A stretch of 64,000 bases of DNA, taken from assembly GCA_001695595.3 (NCBI GenBank), contig MBPM02000047.1:372001-436000 (forward strand). The letters run 5' to 3'. Positions 45,912 through 57,783 of this stretch are shown one piece after another. Under the pieces are notes generated by a model that worked only from the letters and a program-made list of their open reading frames with translations, was not told where the DNA came from and ran no database searches. Both the position numbers and the translations under genes were made by a program. This DNA comes from Plasmopara viticola (taxonomy: Eukaryota; Oomycota; Peronosporomycetes; Peronosporales; Peronosporaceae). How positions within the stretch are numbered: position 1 is the stretch's first letter; every line of letters begins with the position of its first letter.

Positions 45912-48900
45912 GTCTGGCTTTCAAGAGCGAGTCTAAGACACAGAGAAGTAAGGAAGATTAAAAAGTGGACTGTTGTAGACATTGGAACTAATTGAAGCGA
46001 AATCGTGGTATACACTTACCAGCGCAAGAGTAAACACTTATACGATCAGTGCATGCAGTAATGGATTAGAAGCGACGGAACGTCAAACCCGACGTCTGTA
46101 TAACTTTATATATATCGATGTTGCGGGAGCTAAAAATATTATCTAATATTGAGGGCTTTTGATATGAGCGTAGGACAAAAATGCAGCTCAGCTCTTTAGC
46201 ATTAATTTATCATCGAAACCCCAAAGTTTTAGTGTTGTTGTCTTCCTACGCAGGCAATGTTATCAATCATATAATTGCATAGGCATGCGCTGAGAGTGAA
46301 ATTAAGCTAATGTAGAGTATAGTCGGACCATTTCGATGCTGTGAGATGTTTTGTGCTCTCGAACATTGCGTGAACAAACTTACGAGATTTTAGGTTGGTT
46401 GAGATTGATTTCTAGCTGCTTGCCGTTGAAATTGCGCATTTTTAGTTCATTTGTTCTTTTTTATCGGTCTTGACGCACCCGAGCTGTACTTGCTCGGATT
46501 CCGCGTTCTTGTCTTTTCATATAATTTTTGGTGGGAGCTTGCTCTTAACACGAAATCCTTGACAATCACACTTCTTAAGATTACTACGGAAGCCGGGCTC
46601 AATTTTGAAAGGTGACTTTCCGTAATGGGAGCCTTAAATTACAGGTAAGTCCTAGGCACTTAATTGATAGTTGTACCTGTTTGCGTGATGAGATATTTCT
46701 GATAAAAAGTATCAGTCTTGATTGCAGCAACGATTTCAGTCGCTCAACAAAAATTTAAGGTGGTCCGGTCCAAAGTTCTGTTCAATTAAATCCAATTTTC
46801 AAGCTGCGATTTAATGTTTTCTCTGATTCCATCGGCTTAGCGAAGACTTAATTACCGGAAGATGGTGCGCGCCTATTTGGTGGAAGGTGCTGTGCGACCT
46901 AACACACCTGGCAGCAGTTATAGTCAATTCTGCAAAGGCTGATCATCTTTATCCTCCAAAGCGTTACCGTATAGATCGTACTTCTCTTTGCAGCTGTCAG
47001 ATGCACAGCTCACGTAGCTTAAAAGAACTGCTGCCTCTTATGGGTTCAAGAAGGTGACTGCACCCCCTTGCTGCTAAGCAGCTGGGATGCGGAACAGTAT
47101 TCGAGCTATGCGAACAGAGCTTATGCTCAATCGACCAGGTAGCGAAGGCTCTGGGAGCTACGACAGTATCACCTACTTCTGAGCCCAAGTTGATGAAACT
47201 CAAGGTCTTAACGATTACAACGAAAAAAATGGTCCGCTGTACGTGGTCATCGCACTCTATCCCAAGCGAGGCTGGGCCTGTGAAACCAATTCTCCTCACT
47301 GTCTTGCGCAGAGCGGACAAAGGAGCAACTTAGAGTAGCATTCTTATTGATGAGCTTCGAGTTTTACGTTCTCTTGCCTAATAGGAAGAAGGTGCAAAAT
47401 GAGTCATAGCACCTGGCTTGGCAATATGACAAGATCGGTGCATCTTTGAAGGGAGTTATCTCTGCCACACCAAGTGAGCAGATTGTTATGTAATCTCATG
47501 GACATAAATAGCTACGTCCAATTTGTTTTTTATAATACCCTGATGATTAATATAAGGAGATTCGAGGTGGTAACAGCGCAGAAAGTATTCTCCGACCAAG
47601 TGCTAATCACTCTTATATCCAGGCGACACCGAGCAATGTTTTGAACGATGGTTAGATTGGTGTTTAAAGCACGCACATATCTACCGTAAGGTTACGCTAG
47701 AACAAGGTAGTTTCAGACATGCGCCGTTTGCCGATGTTACGCAAGGCGAGACTTACGGAAAGCCTTAGAGGCGCGAGAAGCATATTAGCTTTTTGCTTGG
47801 CATCGTAACATGCCGGGTAGTACCCATGTATTTGCCGGGCGAATCACTTCTAGCTCGCCACCTAGAAGAGAGGTACAGTCTTTTGCTTAAGCATAGAAGC
47901 TGTTAAGCTTTCTTAATTGAAGCAAATTTCCTTAGGGCTAGCTGGGTCATCGTTAACTAATCCGGTCGACTGGCAGCCTTTTTACGATTCACTATTGAGC
48001 CGCTATGAAAAGTCAAGCTTTCGTGTTAAATAGCTGGTATTTCGTTCAGAAACGATTATACAAATGGTAACTCCTGTTTCACCACAGGCACCTCACCGGT
48101 GTATTGGTTTTTACAAAGAGCTATCCGCAAAGATGCTCTAAAGGAATCAATTGTCCTGATTGCGATAACAAACTCTCTTCCATTAGTAATCATAAGTACA
48201 ACAACAAAAAGATTAATACTACATCAAATAAGTTACACTTAAGTTGATTGCACACTTCGATCCAAAATTTTGGTGATAGTAGATGGTCATTTGCCGAAAG
48301 ATCTCGTACTTTTCTGCCCGCATTCTCTGTGTTGTATTGTAATTGAAAGGCTCACTATCATGTGCGTGTTGTAGCTGTCGGCATTTGGGGTGACGTGGCT
48401 GATCGGCCATCTATGCTCTTTCTTACCTCTACTCATCCTTCGATAGTCTTGCTACCTCTTGCCATATATTAACTAAGGAAAAAGTTAATCAAAAATCTAT
48501 CGTTTTAATTTTTCTATAGTCAATCATATTGGGTTTAGTACACGGCTCGTACAGCAACTAATTAATAATCATGTTAGGAATTGCTAGTAAGACTTCCTCA
48601 ATCCCGCAATACGCTAAGTGCTGTTAATTAAAGAAAGGTGTGCATTCGAATGACCTTAATGCTGCTGAAAGTCTCATCTTGTGTATGTCGACAAAGCCAA
48701 TTTCAGGCTCTTGATGCGATTGCTATATCCGTCTTTGTAAAACGTAGGACAGAGGATTTGCGTCGCGTTAAAATTTTCACATGGCGCGCTAGGCACGCAA
48801 ACTATTAAATCGATTGCTGTGGAGGGTGTACAACCTTTATGCCTTGCGCAGGTATTCGTTCCATTTCGTTGCATGAAAGCTTTCAATAGCAGATGGATGT

Positions 48901-50919
48901 GATTAATCGCAATTCGGTCATTTGTTCATCATCAACTTCGTCCTGACGTGACTCTTTGGATCCGTGTCTGTGTGAATCGAAAACAATTATCACCACAAGA
49001 ACTTTGAGGTCCAAATTGGGATTGTCTTTGCTCTTGGTAATGCTCCCTAATATTTGTCAATCCTATGACCTCTGCGAAATGGCATATATCTTAAACTTTA
49101 TTCTGGGATCAGGCTTGACCAGACAAATCTCATCTAATTTGCGAACCTTATCCTGCTAATATGTCCAGTAGATTGCAGATGATTAATTACGGAAGGTGAT
49201 TGGATGTGTGAGTGACGTGAGTGACCTTATACTTTAGTGGACTATCGGTGATGCAATACGTAGATTGCAACTGTGTAGCAAATTTTGTTCTGCGCTGCCG
49301 TCCGCGTTGTGCCATGTAACTATTTCAAAGTAGATCGGGTTACCGGCCTGCTCATCATGGCAAAAAATAATCTGTTCACGCGATAAATATAGGCCGGTCA
49401 CATTAATTTGTTGGCCACGTACACCAATCTAGTGCTAATTGACTTAAAGCTTTGTATGCACTGTCATTTACAGCCATTGAGCTACCGATACACCCGTGCT
49501 CGAGCTGCAGCTGCCGCATACAAGCCAACCATCGGTCTTCATCATACGATATCACTTATCACGATTTCAGTCTGTTCGAAAGAACCTCGATCCCTGAAGA
49601 CTTTAATGAAGAAAACCTTTTTATTGGCCAAATAATTAAAGCTCTTATGGGTCGAACTGAATGTCGTGCGTCTCAGCATATACAAGATGAGTAACGTCAG
49701 AAAGTTAATTATGCGCAATGTGTGGCAGAATTCGCTAGCTGCTCAAAGCACATATCTGATTCGATATGTAACCTATCACTTTTACGATTACAACGACGGT
49801 GTCTTTATTGGGCTAGAGCTAAATAGCTTACCAACTGGCCAAGTTCAAAGGAGGCAAGTAATAAATTGCTGATAGTACCCCGGCTTTACTCAAGGTCATG
49901 TACTGGAAGTCGATGTATCTTTAAACTGTCCCGCATTAGACGTTAGGTTCTTCGGTGGGCTGCAAGTGGCTGTAAAAGATAAATTTTGACAATTATAAGC
50001 AACCACGCAACCACTAGCCGCTAACGTAATTTTATTTTAGTAGCGAACCCTTTCATTTTTTTAAGTCATATACGCGGCCGAGCTCAAGGCTAAGAGTATT
50101 TCCTAGCGACACCGCTTCTAATAGTTACTAGGATCGCTCAAGCCGAAATGTTTGGATGCCGCAAGCTTAATACTATGTTTTTTGTGCTTTATAAAGAGCT
50201 ATATTTTGAAATTGTAAACAAGATAAATGTCTGAGATTTGCCCATTTACTAATGCAAAATTATTTGTAAGCCTCGGACAAAGAATATCCGATATTTTCAG
50301 CAATTTTACCTAATACAGGTTTAAAGATAGGCATTGAAAAAAGAAAGGTTACCTCTTCGAACAACAATTGCCACCTTCAACTGTAGGAATTTGTTTTGTC
50401 AAATTACATACGAATGTCTGCTTCTTTCGGTCTTCCACATTAGGCACACATGAAGTACCAACGGGTGCTTCCAACCCTTGACAATAGATTTCTAAGCCCG
50501 CTGCGGCTCGCATGCGGAACTCATTTTGATAAAGGGGGCTTTACTCAAGGCATCGCCGGGCTATAGGTAACAAACTATATCAATTACGGAATTATCACTA
50601 ACTATTTATGAAAATTTTACTGGGTACTTTTAAATTGCAGCGTAAATTTGCGCAAAGCCTATTTTTTACCTAACATTTAAGCTATGCTTTTAAGGTAGGT
50701 TTGCTAAAATTGTCTATAAATTCTACCATATTATAAAAGTCAAAATTTTTACTAGCTTCATTATAAATTGCAGCGTAAATTTGCGCAAAGCCTATTAGCA
50801 TTTAAACCATGCTTATAATTCTTAATGCGAAGATCTAATGCGTAATGCGACCAGGGAACTAATCTCTCTTTTAAGGAATAATTAAGTTTAGGCAAGTTCA
50901 GCTTTTGGCGCAATCAATC
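45912..50919. other. gene desert, decayed repeats
   Basis: Five kilobases without a supportable gene. Frames at 46997-47320 (-), 48219-48410 (-), 48674-48886 (-) and 49408-49694 (+) are short and unrecognised. The DNA becomes very AT-rich from 50000, where a duplicated 33-bp block sits (50631-50796). The final few hundred bases should hold the promoter, and perhaps an unrecognised targeting exon, of the FabI-type gene. Confidence 0.5.
50631..50796. repeat. duplicated 33-bp block
   Basis: A 33-bp sequence starting taaattgcagcgtaaatttg is present identically at 50631-50663 and 50764-50796. Similar but diverged sequence flanks both copies (an upstream aaaattttact-like stretch and a downstream catttaarcyatgctt), so the real duplicated unit is longer, roughly 70-80 bp at a 133-bp offset. 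It lies just upstream of the FabI-type gene. Confidence 0.85.
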
Positions 50920-51928
50920 ATGTTACTCCGAGGCAAACGCGCCTTAGTCGTAGGCGCCATGAATAAGCACTCACTAGCTGTAGCCATAACTCAATCACTT
51001 CTATTAAATGGTGCAAGTGTCGTTGTATCCTCCAAAAAAGCGTTAGGTGAGAGTCATGTTAAGAGCTGTGCCTTCCACATCCCAGACACGTCGTCTACAT
51101 CATTAAACTTCGAAACGTGCGACGTCGAGAGCGACGAGAGCATTGACGAGCTCATGCTGCGTTGTGGGAAGCTTTTTAATGGTGAGCTGGACATTTTGGT
51201 GCATTCTGTGGCGTTTGCTCCCCGTGAATCCTTCACCAACGGATTGTTAAGTACATCGAGAGCTGCATGGGCGCAGGCATTGGGTGTTAGTGCTTACAGT
51301 TTGGTGGCACTCACTAGAGCAGTCAAACCACTAATGCTTAGTAGAGGAGAGGAAAAACGGGACTGCAGTGTCTTGGCACTGACATATACGGGCTCAACTA
51401 AGGCAAGAAAGTGGTTGTAGGGAAGTCGTGATCACGAGAGCTGATGGGTGGTGGATTGTGAGTAGGTGGTTCCAAATTACAACGTTATGGGGCCTGCAAA
51501 GGCTGCGCTGGAGGCAGCTTCAAGGCAGCTGGCATACGAGCTTGGATCGGATGGAATCCGTGTCAATTGTTTAAGTCCCGGACCTATGAACACAGTATCG
51601 GCGCGTGGCATTCCTGGGATCTCAGTACGTCTACGCGAGTGATTGAAGCTGTGCCCTTGGCATTTGTTTAACAAAAAAATTGCTGCTGCAGGAAATGAAA
51701 AGATACGCTGCAGATCACGCTCCTTTGCGTCGCACTAGCTCAAGTGGCGATGTCGGATCTGTTGCGGCGTTTCTAGTGAGTGATCTGGCTGCGGCTATTT
51801 CGGGGCAAACAATCTACGGTGAGTTTCTAATGCAGTGTCACGAGCGAATTGGTTGCTAAAGCATATACTTTGTGGGCACAGTGGACGGCGGATTAAGCGC
51901 GATGGCTCCATATGCTAGAACAGAATAA
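50920..51928 (+). CDS. fabI: enoyl-ACP reductase, FabI type
   Basis: Exons 50920-51402, 51466-51624, 51692-51818 and 51882-51928; 271 residues, normal for FabI. ATG at 50920 opens with [16 protein letters not shown], the modified Rossmann start of the FabI subfamily, followed by [12 protein letters not shown] and a catalytic YNVMGPAK (Tyr-X6-Lys), then [14 protein letters not shown] and the C-terminal VDGGLSAM. FabI reduces enoyl-ACP with NADH in type II fatty acid synthesis. Intron 1 (51403-51465) starts with GC, not GT: AAG|GCAAGA ... gagtag|GTGGTT. No GT site keeps the frame, while the GC site rebuilds [10 protein letters not shown] exactly. No targeting peptide is seen at this ATG; upstream codons in frame stay open for a few residues, so a presequence exon is possible. 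Confidence 0.87.
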
Positions 51929-52081
51929 AGTGCGCCGCTGTTACTCACACAATTGGAGGGACAACTCGTCTCTCAAATCTCAACAATTTCATAAAAAAAG
52001 TACGATACAACATAAACTGCATTCTGACAGACCGTGCTACGAAAAAAATCGATACACCTATGCCTTTACATTCAGAGTGCG

Positions 52082-53002
52082 TTAGGTGCGCCGCTTGCAC
52101 GACTGTGTGTTTGTGACCGGAGGAGGGATCGGCGAAGACTCTGCCGCCGGGGCCGATGCGGTTTCTTTATTAGCCATTGCAGCGTCTGGAGATGCCTCGT
52201 TGGCAATTGACCCGTTATCGGTTTTCTGGTTGGCACTGGAACCGGCCTCAGCCGCCTCGTCGGGACTTGGACTGCCTTTTGTTGACTGGTCGGCAGTTGA
52301 AGCTTTGCCCGACCCTCCATTCTTGATCGGAACGCATTGCTCTAAGAGAGAAAATTACTGCATAAGCCTTTTCTCATACTGTGGCACAACATTACTTACT
52401 GTAAATTTGCCATTTAGGGTCGTGGACCGCCAGCCAGTAAAATACAAATAAGCACTTGCTGCCCTTGCATGATGAGAAATCCGTCGGGATTTTGGCCGGA
52501 AAGGATGAGGATTCTGCAACGCAGTCGTCATGATGGAAGACCATGGTTTCGTCAATCCAACCTTCGCAGGGACCCTTTCAAAAACGTATCACAGTTATAA
52601 CGAATACATTAGAGCTCATGGCGAGAGACGTACGTGGTGTGATTTTAAAAAGCCCTCTTTTAACTCGTCGTTTTGCCACCACATCTCGTCGTAGCTACTC
52701 ACATCAACTGGGTCTGCGGTATCCAGCGAAAAGCCGTAGCCAGGACAAATCGGGTCGATCATATCGCGAAGAGACTTGTATCCTGTGGCATTCCAGTGTT
52801 TTGTAAATTGTTTTCCGTTTTCAGCGGGGTCGCCATTGTAGACGCCGCCTTCGAAGGCCTTGTTCACACTGGCGTCTATCTTTTTGTTGTATGTCGTGTA
52901 GACAGTGTTTGGCTTGTATGACGCCTTGGGCTGCGAAAGGTAACCGTGCGCGCTCACATGACTGACTAATGTACTTAGTGCGAACGCAATTGAAGACCTC
53001 AT
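52082..53002 (-). CDS. secreted AA17-like lytic polysaccharide monooxygenase
   Basis: Three exons, 53002-52634, 52574-52400 and 52341-52082, all GT-AG, give 267 residues. Residues 1-18 are a signal peptide ending VSA, leaving His19 as the mature N-terminus (HGYLSQPKASY), the arrangement needed for a copper histidine brace. Family features include MWWQNDELKEGFLKSHH, GPCEGWIDE, VFHHDDC and the Tyr-containing FVFYWLAVHDPKWQIY. This matches the oomycete AA17 family, which oxidatively cleaves pectin homogalacturonan in plant walls. After the catalytic module (about 190 residues) comes a Ser/Pro/Ala/Thr-rich tail to a CKRRT end, probably an O-glycosylated linker. Paired cysteines suit an extracellular protein. 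Its start codon region faces the Spc24-like gene's 3' end across a 1.5-kb spacer. Confidence 0.85.
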
Positions 53003-54521
53003 GCTGTCGCGTCGCGAACAAAACGTTCCTGTCTTGACTTAACAAATCAAAATATCATAACTTTCGTCAAAGCGCACGGCCACATAAGTGAGCCGACGAT
53101 GAAAGTCGTAGTGTTGTATTCGATGCAAAAAGAGGATGCGCCAGCTGTCGAATTCGCGGGACAGGCCGTGAAGGGTTGGCCCCTTTTACATGCTGACTGC
53201 GCCCAGCGTCATGTCTTTCCCAGCAACGCACTCAAGATTGAAGAGTCAGCATGTCCCTGTTTTATTCGCGATATAGAGCGTAGTGGATTGCGTTTCTCAC
53301 GGAACGCAGACCAAGCAAAAAAGCTTTTGCCATATTTATCAATACGTAGCACACGGCAAACTCTTATACAAAAATCTCGCGATGAGTTTTTGTGCCTTCA
53401 ATAAAATGAGTGGGAAATTGTATGTATATATCGATCTCTGTTGCAGGTTCAAGTATTCACAAGTATTTACGTCTAGTCCTCGCTTTTACGCTCAGAACAA
53501 CGACATTTCCCCATTACTTTCGACATAGTTTGGGAAAGAGCCTTTTTTGACCATCCTCTTTTATTTTGCGTCCTAATTTTTTCAAAGTGAAAAGCAAAGT
53601 TGGTACCTTTTTTTCAACTCGATGGCACCATTGACGGGCAATGCTTTCAGCATAAATATCAGCAATAAGTGCTTCTCTTTTAGAGCGATTAAAGCCGTTT
53701 CTTTCACTATGTCCGAGAGGGCGAGCCTACGCTTAGTCGTCCAAGATCAAATGCATCTTTGATTAGTCGGGAGTGTCGTTCGATAGTGGAGGCTGTCAAC
53801 TTTCTTAGCTCATGAACGTGTTCATGATGCTCACGCCTTTCTTGCTAACAGGCAAGAAAGCGCGATTCCTAGCAAAACTAAAATCTTGTCAGACTGAATA
53901 TTTCTCTTAAATGAACAATCTGAATAGTGAGGACCCAAACCGCTTCGATGAAGCTTAATCACAAATACGTCTTCAGCTTTTGGCCCCGCCTCTCAAGAAA
54001 GAGAGTGCAACCATTACACCTCTATCAAGTCCGCCTACGTGGCCTTTTCCAAAGGGAAGGCTTTGATTTCACTTCCCTTTGAGGGTAAAACCTTTGGGCT
54101 TACCGTTTCACGCCCTACATAAGGCGGCTTCCTGAGCTTTTGCTTGCTACCTGAGTACTAGAGTGTCTTTTGAGCTCGTTTGAGGTGACGCGTTCCAGCT
54201 GCTAAATGACAAGGAGGGCTGATAATGCAGCACTTTTTTCAGGAGCACCCAATAAGTCTGACAGATGCGGAAGGGTGGGTTTATCGATCCGGAAATCTTT
54301 AGGTAGCCATTCTAGGTAGAAAACCTGGTGTGAAAGGGCCCAATAAGCCCCTTGTACACAGGAGTCGTGCAGAAAGATATCCGACCTTTTAATGAACAAA
54401 TGTTTGCTCTCCCCGGTCTAGCTAAGACGTAGCTTATGCACAGTACAATTAGTAATCATACAAATTTACCGAGCTTAACAATACGCTGTATTTGTGCGAG
54501 CATTTGTGACCATAAGTGTCA
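53003..54521. other. intergenic, nothing supportable
   Basis: The first few hundred bases should be the LPMO promoter. A 101-codon plus frame at 53099-53404 and a 65-codon minus frame at 54202-54399 show no domain. Weak 9-10 bp hairpins occur near 53837-53860 and 54050-54081 and are not assigned a role. Confidence 0.45.
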
Positions 54522-55497
54522 TCACAGGACGTTGTCGATGTCATCAAAGGCTTCATCGATTTTATCCCACAGCGCATTCGCAGCAATATAATGGTCCGTT
54601 GCCGGGTCGATCTCGAACCGAACAATTCGTTGTTTGGCTGGCACATGAATATCTAAGTCCATCAAAATGCATTAAAAAAATTATCAAAATCAAAAAAATT
54701 TCTAAGGTAAGCAAGCTTACCACCAACAATTTGGTTGTCATTAAAGTCCCAACGAATGCCCGTAACCGACGCGTAAAGGCTCATCTGGTTTCTGATCACA
54801 ATTGCTCAATAGTCAGCAACAACATATCGTGCATCGAGGCAGCTATCAAAACTTCGTACTTTGCTGCTGGGATATCATTTTGATGTTCAGCATTATACTG
54901 CAGCAACTCCTGTCTTGCCTCTTCATACTTGTCCAACAGCACACCTAGTGACTCCTTCGAAGTTGTAGAATCCCAATCCAGTGCAATCCCAAGCAGGTTA
55001 AGGAAGCTGGCGAATATTTTCTTAATTGCTCAAAAAAAAAAACCGGCAATAAATACACAAAGATCGAAAAGAGGATATTGTTCATTGAGACGGAAGCGAT
55101 CCAGCTGCACGGCCATGTCTCGCTTGATGGCCTCCAGCTCTTGCACTTTCTTGCACAGCTGCTCATTGCGCTGCTTGGCCAACTGTTCTTTTTCCTCCCA
55201 CTCACTCAAATTTGCGCGTAAATCTAGTCGCACATTAAGAGAGTAATCCGTGTATAAACAGTCAAGGAAACGTCTTTCTTACGTACGCGCGAGTTGCCTC
55301 TGGGCCGAACTTTGGCGACTCTGGAATGTACTAGCGATGTCCTTGCGCTTTTGCACGAGCGTGCGTAGTCTTGCGGCGTCCTTTTGCGCATCCTCATGAA
55401 GAATTCCCTCCAATTGACCGCAGATTCCCTGAACTTCCGCCCACGATAATTCGTTGCCAGCACTTGCAGCAACACTCACTCGACGCCTTTCCTCCAT
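54522..55497 (-). CDS. Spc24-like kinetochore NDC80-complex subunit
   Basis: Five GT-AG exons on the minus strand: 55497-55287, 55223-55057, 55020-54860, 54791-54721 and 54652-54522; 246 residues. The N-terminal two thirds are charged coiled coil (QLAKQRNEQLCKKVQEL). The last 70 residues form a small globular unit with MSLYASVTGIRWDF, VGDIHVPAKQRIVRFEIDP and AANALWDKIDEAF. That order of elements (Leu-Tyr, Trp-Asp strand, short turn, strand, C-terminal helix) is the Spc24 RWD-type head that pairs with Spc25. In the NDC80 complex this end binds the inner kinetochore. Spc24 is poorly conserved and no search was run, so the name is tentative; the exon phases and domain end make a real gene very likely. 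Confidence 0.6.
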
Positions 55498-56182
55498 TCT
55501 GTAAATTCGCAATATACGAACAAAATGTAAGATTTGCTACTCTAAATACGAATTCATTCAAAGGTTTATGTCTGCTGCTTGCCGCAGGATGAAGTAGATC
55601 GCATCGAGACACAAATGCACATGCGGGAGGCTGAGGACGAGGCCTGATGGGAGTGACGACGCGTACGTACTGCCATCCATTGAGGAGGACGATAATGGCG
55701 TAAAGATGAACAAGACGAAGAGGACGGCATTAAGTGATGGTTGTGGGAAAAGCCTCGCAGAGAGAGGGGAGTGTAGTAGTATGGCTTCATCAACGCCGTA
55801 AATTTACGGGCAGATTGTTGTGGAAAAGAAAAAGCTTAATGTGAATAGCGAGGGCTTGTGACTAATCATTGTCAGTTGATGCTACGGATAGTGGCATGCG
55901 CCCAAAGCTCCTTATTGAGTATGATCACTGAAAGAAGCTATTGAGGGAAACCGAAGTGCCGTGTTGGCATCTTTATGATCCTAAATTTTTGAATTCGACG
56001 TCATTATGTTTGTCTTATTGTGCCTTGCAGCACCTCAGGAAGTCAAGACAGAAAACGGTGCACAGTCCATGGGCTTCCAGATTTAAAAAAAATAGGAGAC
56101 TTGGTTGACATTACGGATTCAAGACAGCGCGAGTCGTTCACGGGCATTGTAATACGCGTGGCGCAGCAGATTGGAAGATCGC

Positions 56183-56305
56183 ATGCCAGCAATTTACGAC
56201 TTGGTCAATGATGTCGCACAGACACTTACTGACCCTAGCAAGTACGAGTCTGCAACCGAATTATTGGCCGACGTAAACACGACGGACAAGATTATTGCAA
56301 TTTGA
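56183..56305 (+). pseudogene. orphan coding-like fragment
   Basis: A 40-codon frame (MPAIYDLVNDVAQTL ... then a stop) has strongly protein-like composition and is preceded within about 130 bases by another protein-like frame in a different phase (DITDSRQRESFTGIVIRVA). No splice pair joining them was settled. It may be the 3' remnant of a dead gene. The parent family is not recognised. Confidence 0.25.
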
Positions 56306-57319
56306 GCTGCGCTTCTTAGCCCTTGTCCTTGAATTAATAAATTATTGAATAGCATTAGATTGTGCGCGCTTAAATATGTTAGTAAACCCTACAATCTTGG
56401 TGATTGGGATCGCGTGATCAAGTATTTTCGTGGCTTAAGTAGCTCTGAGCGGCGTTACTGCGTCACGATTCGCGAGCTGCCTTGCCAATTAATATGCTGG
56501 CCATCAATCGTTTGCGTGGAAAATTGCGTCACTGACAATGGGTGAGCTGACGCTTGCTCACCAAAACCACCCTAAGGATCCATTCACGCTATTCTGCATC
56601 GGCTTAGCATTCTTGAACGCTTCGATTTAAAGTCCGTCAGCACGCTAATTAGAAGCTTTGAATTTCTTCAGCACTATAGGTGGAATACAAAAGTATTAAG
56701 ATCACTAGATAGGCAATCAGTAAGCAGTGCCAGAATGCATATTTGATAAGTGATCAGTTGCTGTTTCCCGACGGACCAAGTAATCTGGAGGCACCTCACG
56801 TTTGCTTTTCTTGCTCTCCCCAAAGAATTACAGCAGTCGCTCGAACATAAGAATTGCTACAAATTCTGACACAGAACAAGCACATTTGTTGCCCTGCATA
56901 ATATTGTGAGAACTAATACAAATCAAGAACATCAAAATTACCAACGACCGTTGACCGATGTTGTACAAGGAATAAAGTTTTGGCTGATTCAACAACTTGT
57001 GGCCACTTTTGTTTGGGGATGCTCAACTCTTGAATTTCGCTACATCACTTGAAGTCAATGTAATTTCAAGCACCACTTAAAAAGAAGTAGTAAAAAATAT
57101 TGTATTTTGGACCTAGAAACGCCTTGTAGACTGGTGTCAGACTTCCGCTCCGTTTCAAAAATTGTTTGGCAGACTATTCATCTCGAGATTGGAAATAATG
57201 TTTTGGTCACTGTGGGTCTTTTGTCATCTACAGTGTGACTAAAAGCACACAAGTGAGTATATTCAATATGAAAATAGACCAATACGATCTCTTGATCGCA
57301 ATAATTTATTTCTTTTTCT

Positions 57320-57365
57320 GGCTCTTCTTCGTCTATATACACGAGTATATAGACGAGCAAGAGCC
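57320..57365. repeat. 21-bp inverted repeat with 4-nt loop
   Basis: The left arm 57320-57340 (ggctcttcttcgtctatatac) and right arm 57345-57365 pair at 19 of 21 positions around the loop acga, giving a tight foldback. It is in gene-free DNA. Confidence 0.85.
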
Positions 57366-57736
57366 ACAACCAATTCAAATCTTTGACAATTGCTAATTAA
57401 TTCAATTCGCTCGAAAATGAGTCGGTCGTACCACCACCACGATTTTTTTTTTCAGCATTCTCTAACTACCTATGATATCGTCCCACTTTCAAATAGCATT
57501 CAAGTGTTGCTCTAATTGCCGAGTTTGGGTAAATCATCACAAAGCCACCCTCCACTACAACTTTTTATGATATGGGACATACACGATGGAATATTGAATA
57601 TAGTAGGAAAAAGCGGTAACAAAGGATGACTCCTATTTTAAACTGTTGCTACGACACCGCATAGTGCATACAGGATTGCCAAACAGCAAAGCAAGCCGAT
57701 AAATTACCGGTGTTTGTAATGGCCCAGTATCAGTTA

Positions 57737-57783
57737 TGACGTCAATGGTGACGTCATTTGTATGACATCAGTGGATGACATCA
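57737..57783. repeat. cluster of four TGACRTCA (CRE/bZIP-type) sites
   Basis: TGACGTCA occurs at 57737 and 57749, and TGACATCA at 57763 and 57776, with start-to-start spacing of 12, 14 and 13 bases. The first two are perfect CRE palindromes, the classic target of bZIP factors. The array looks like a degenerate 13-bp tandem repeat (atgacrtcartgg). No gene start lies nearby, so it may belong to the regulatory end of a dead element. Confidence 0.7.

Noticed and set aside
54050..54081. 10-bp stem hairpin, and a 9-bp one at 53837-53860
   Set aside because: Stems this short are expected by chance in 64 kb and neither is near a gene end.
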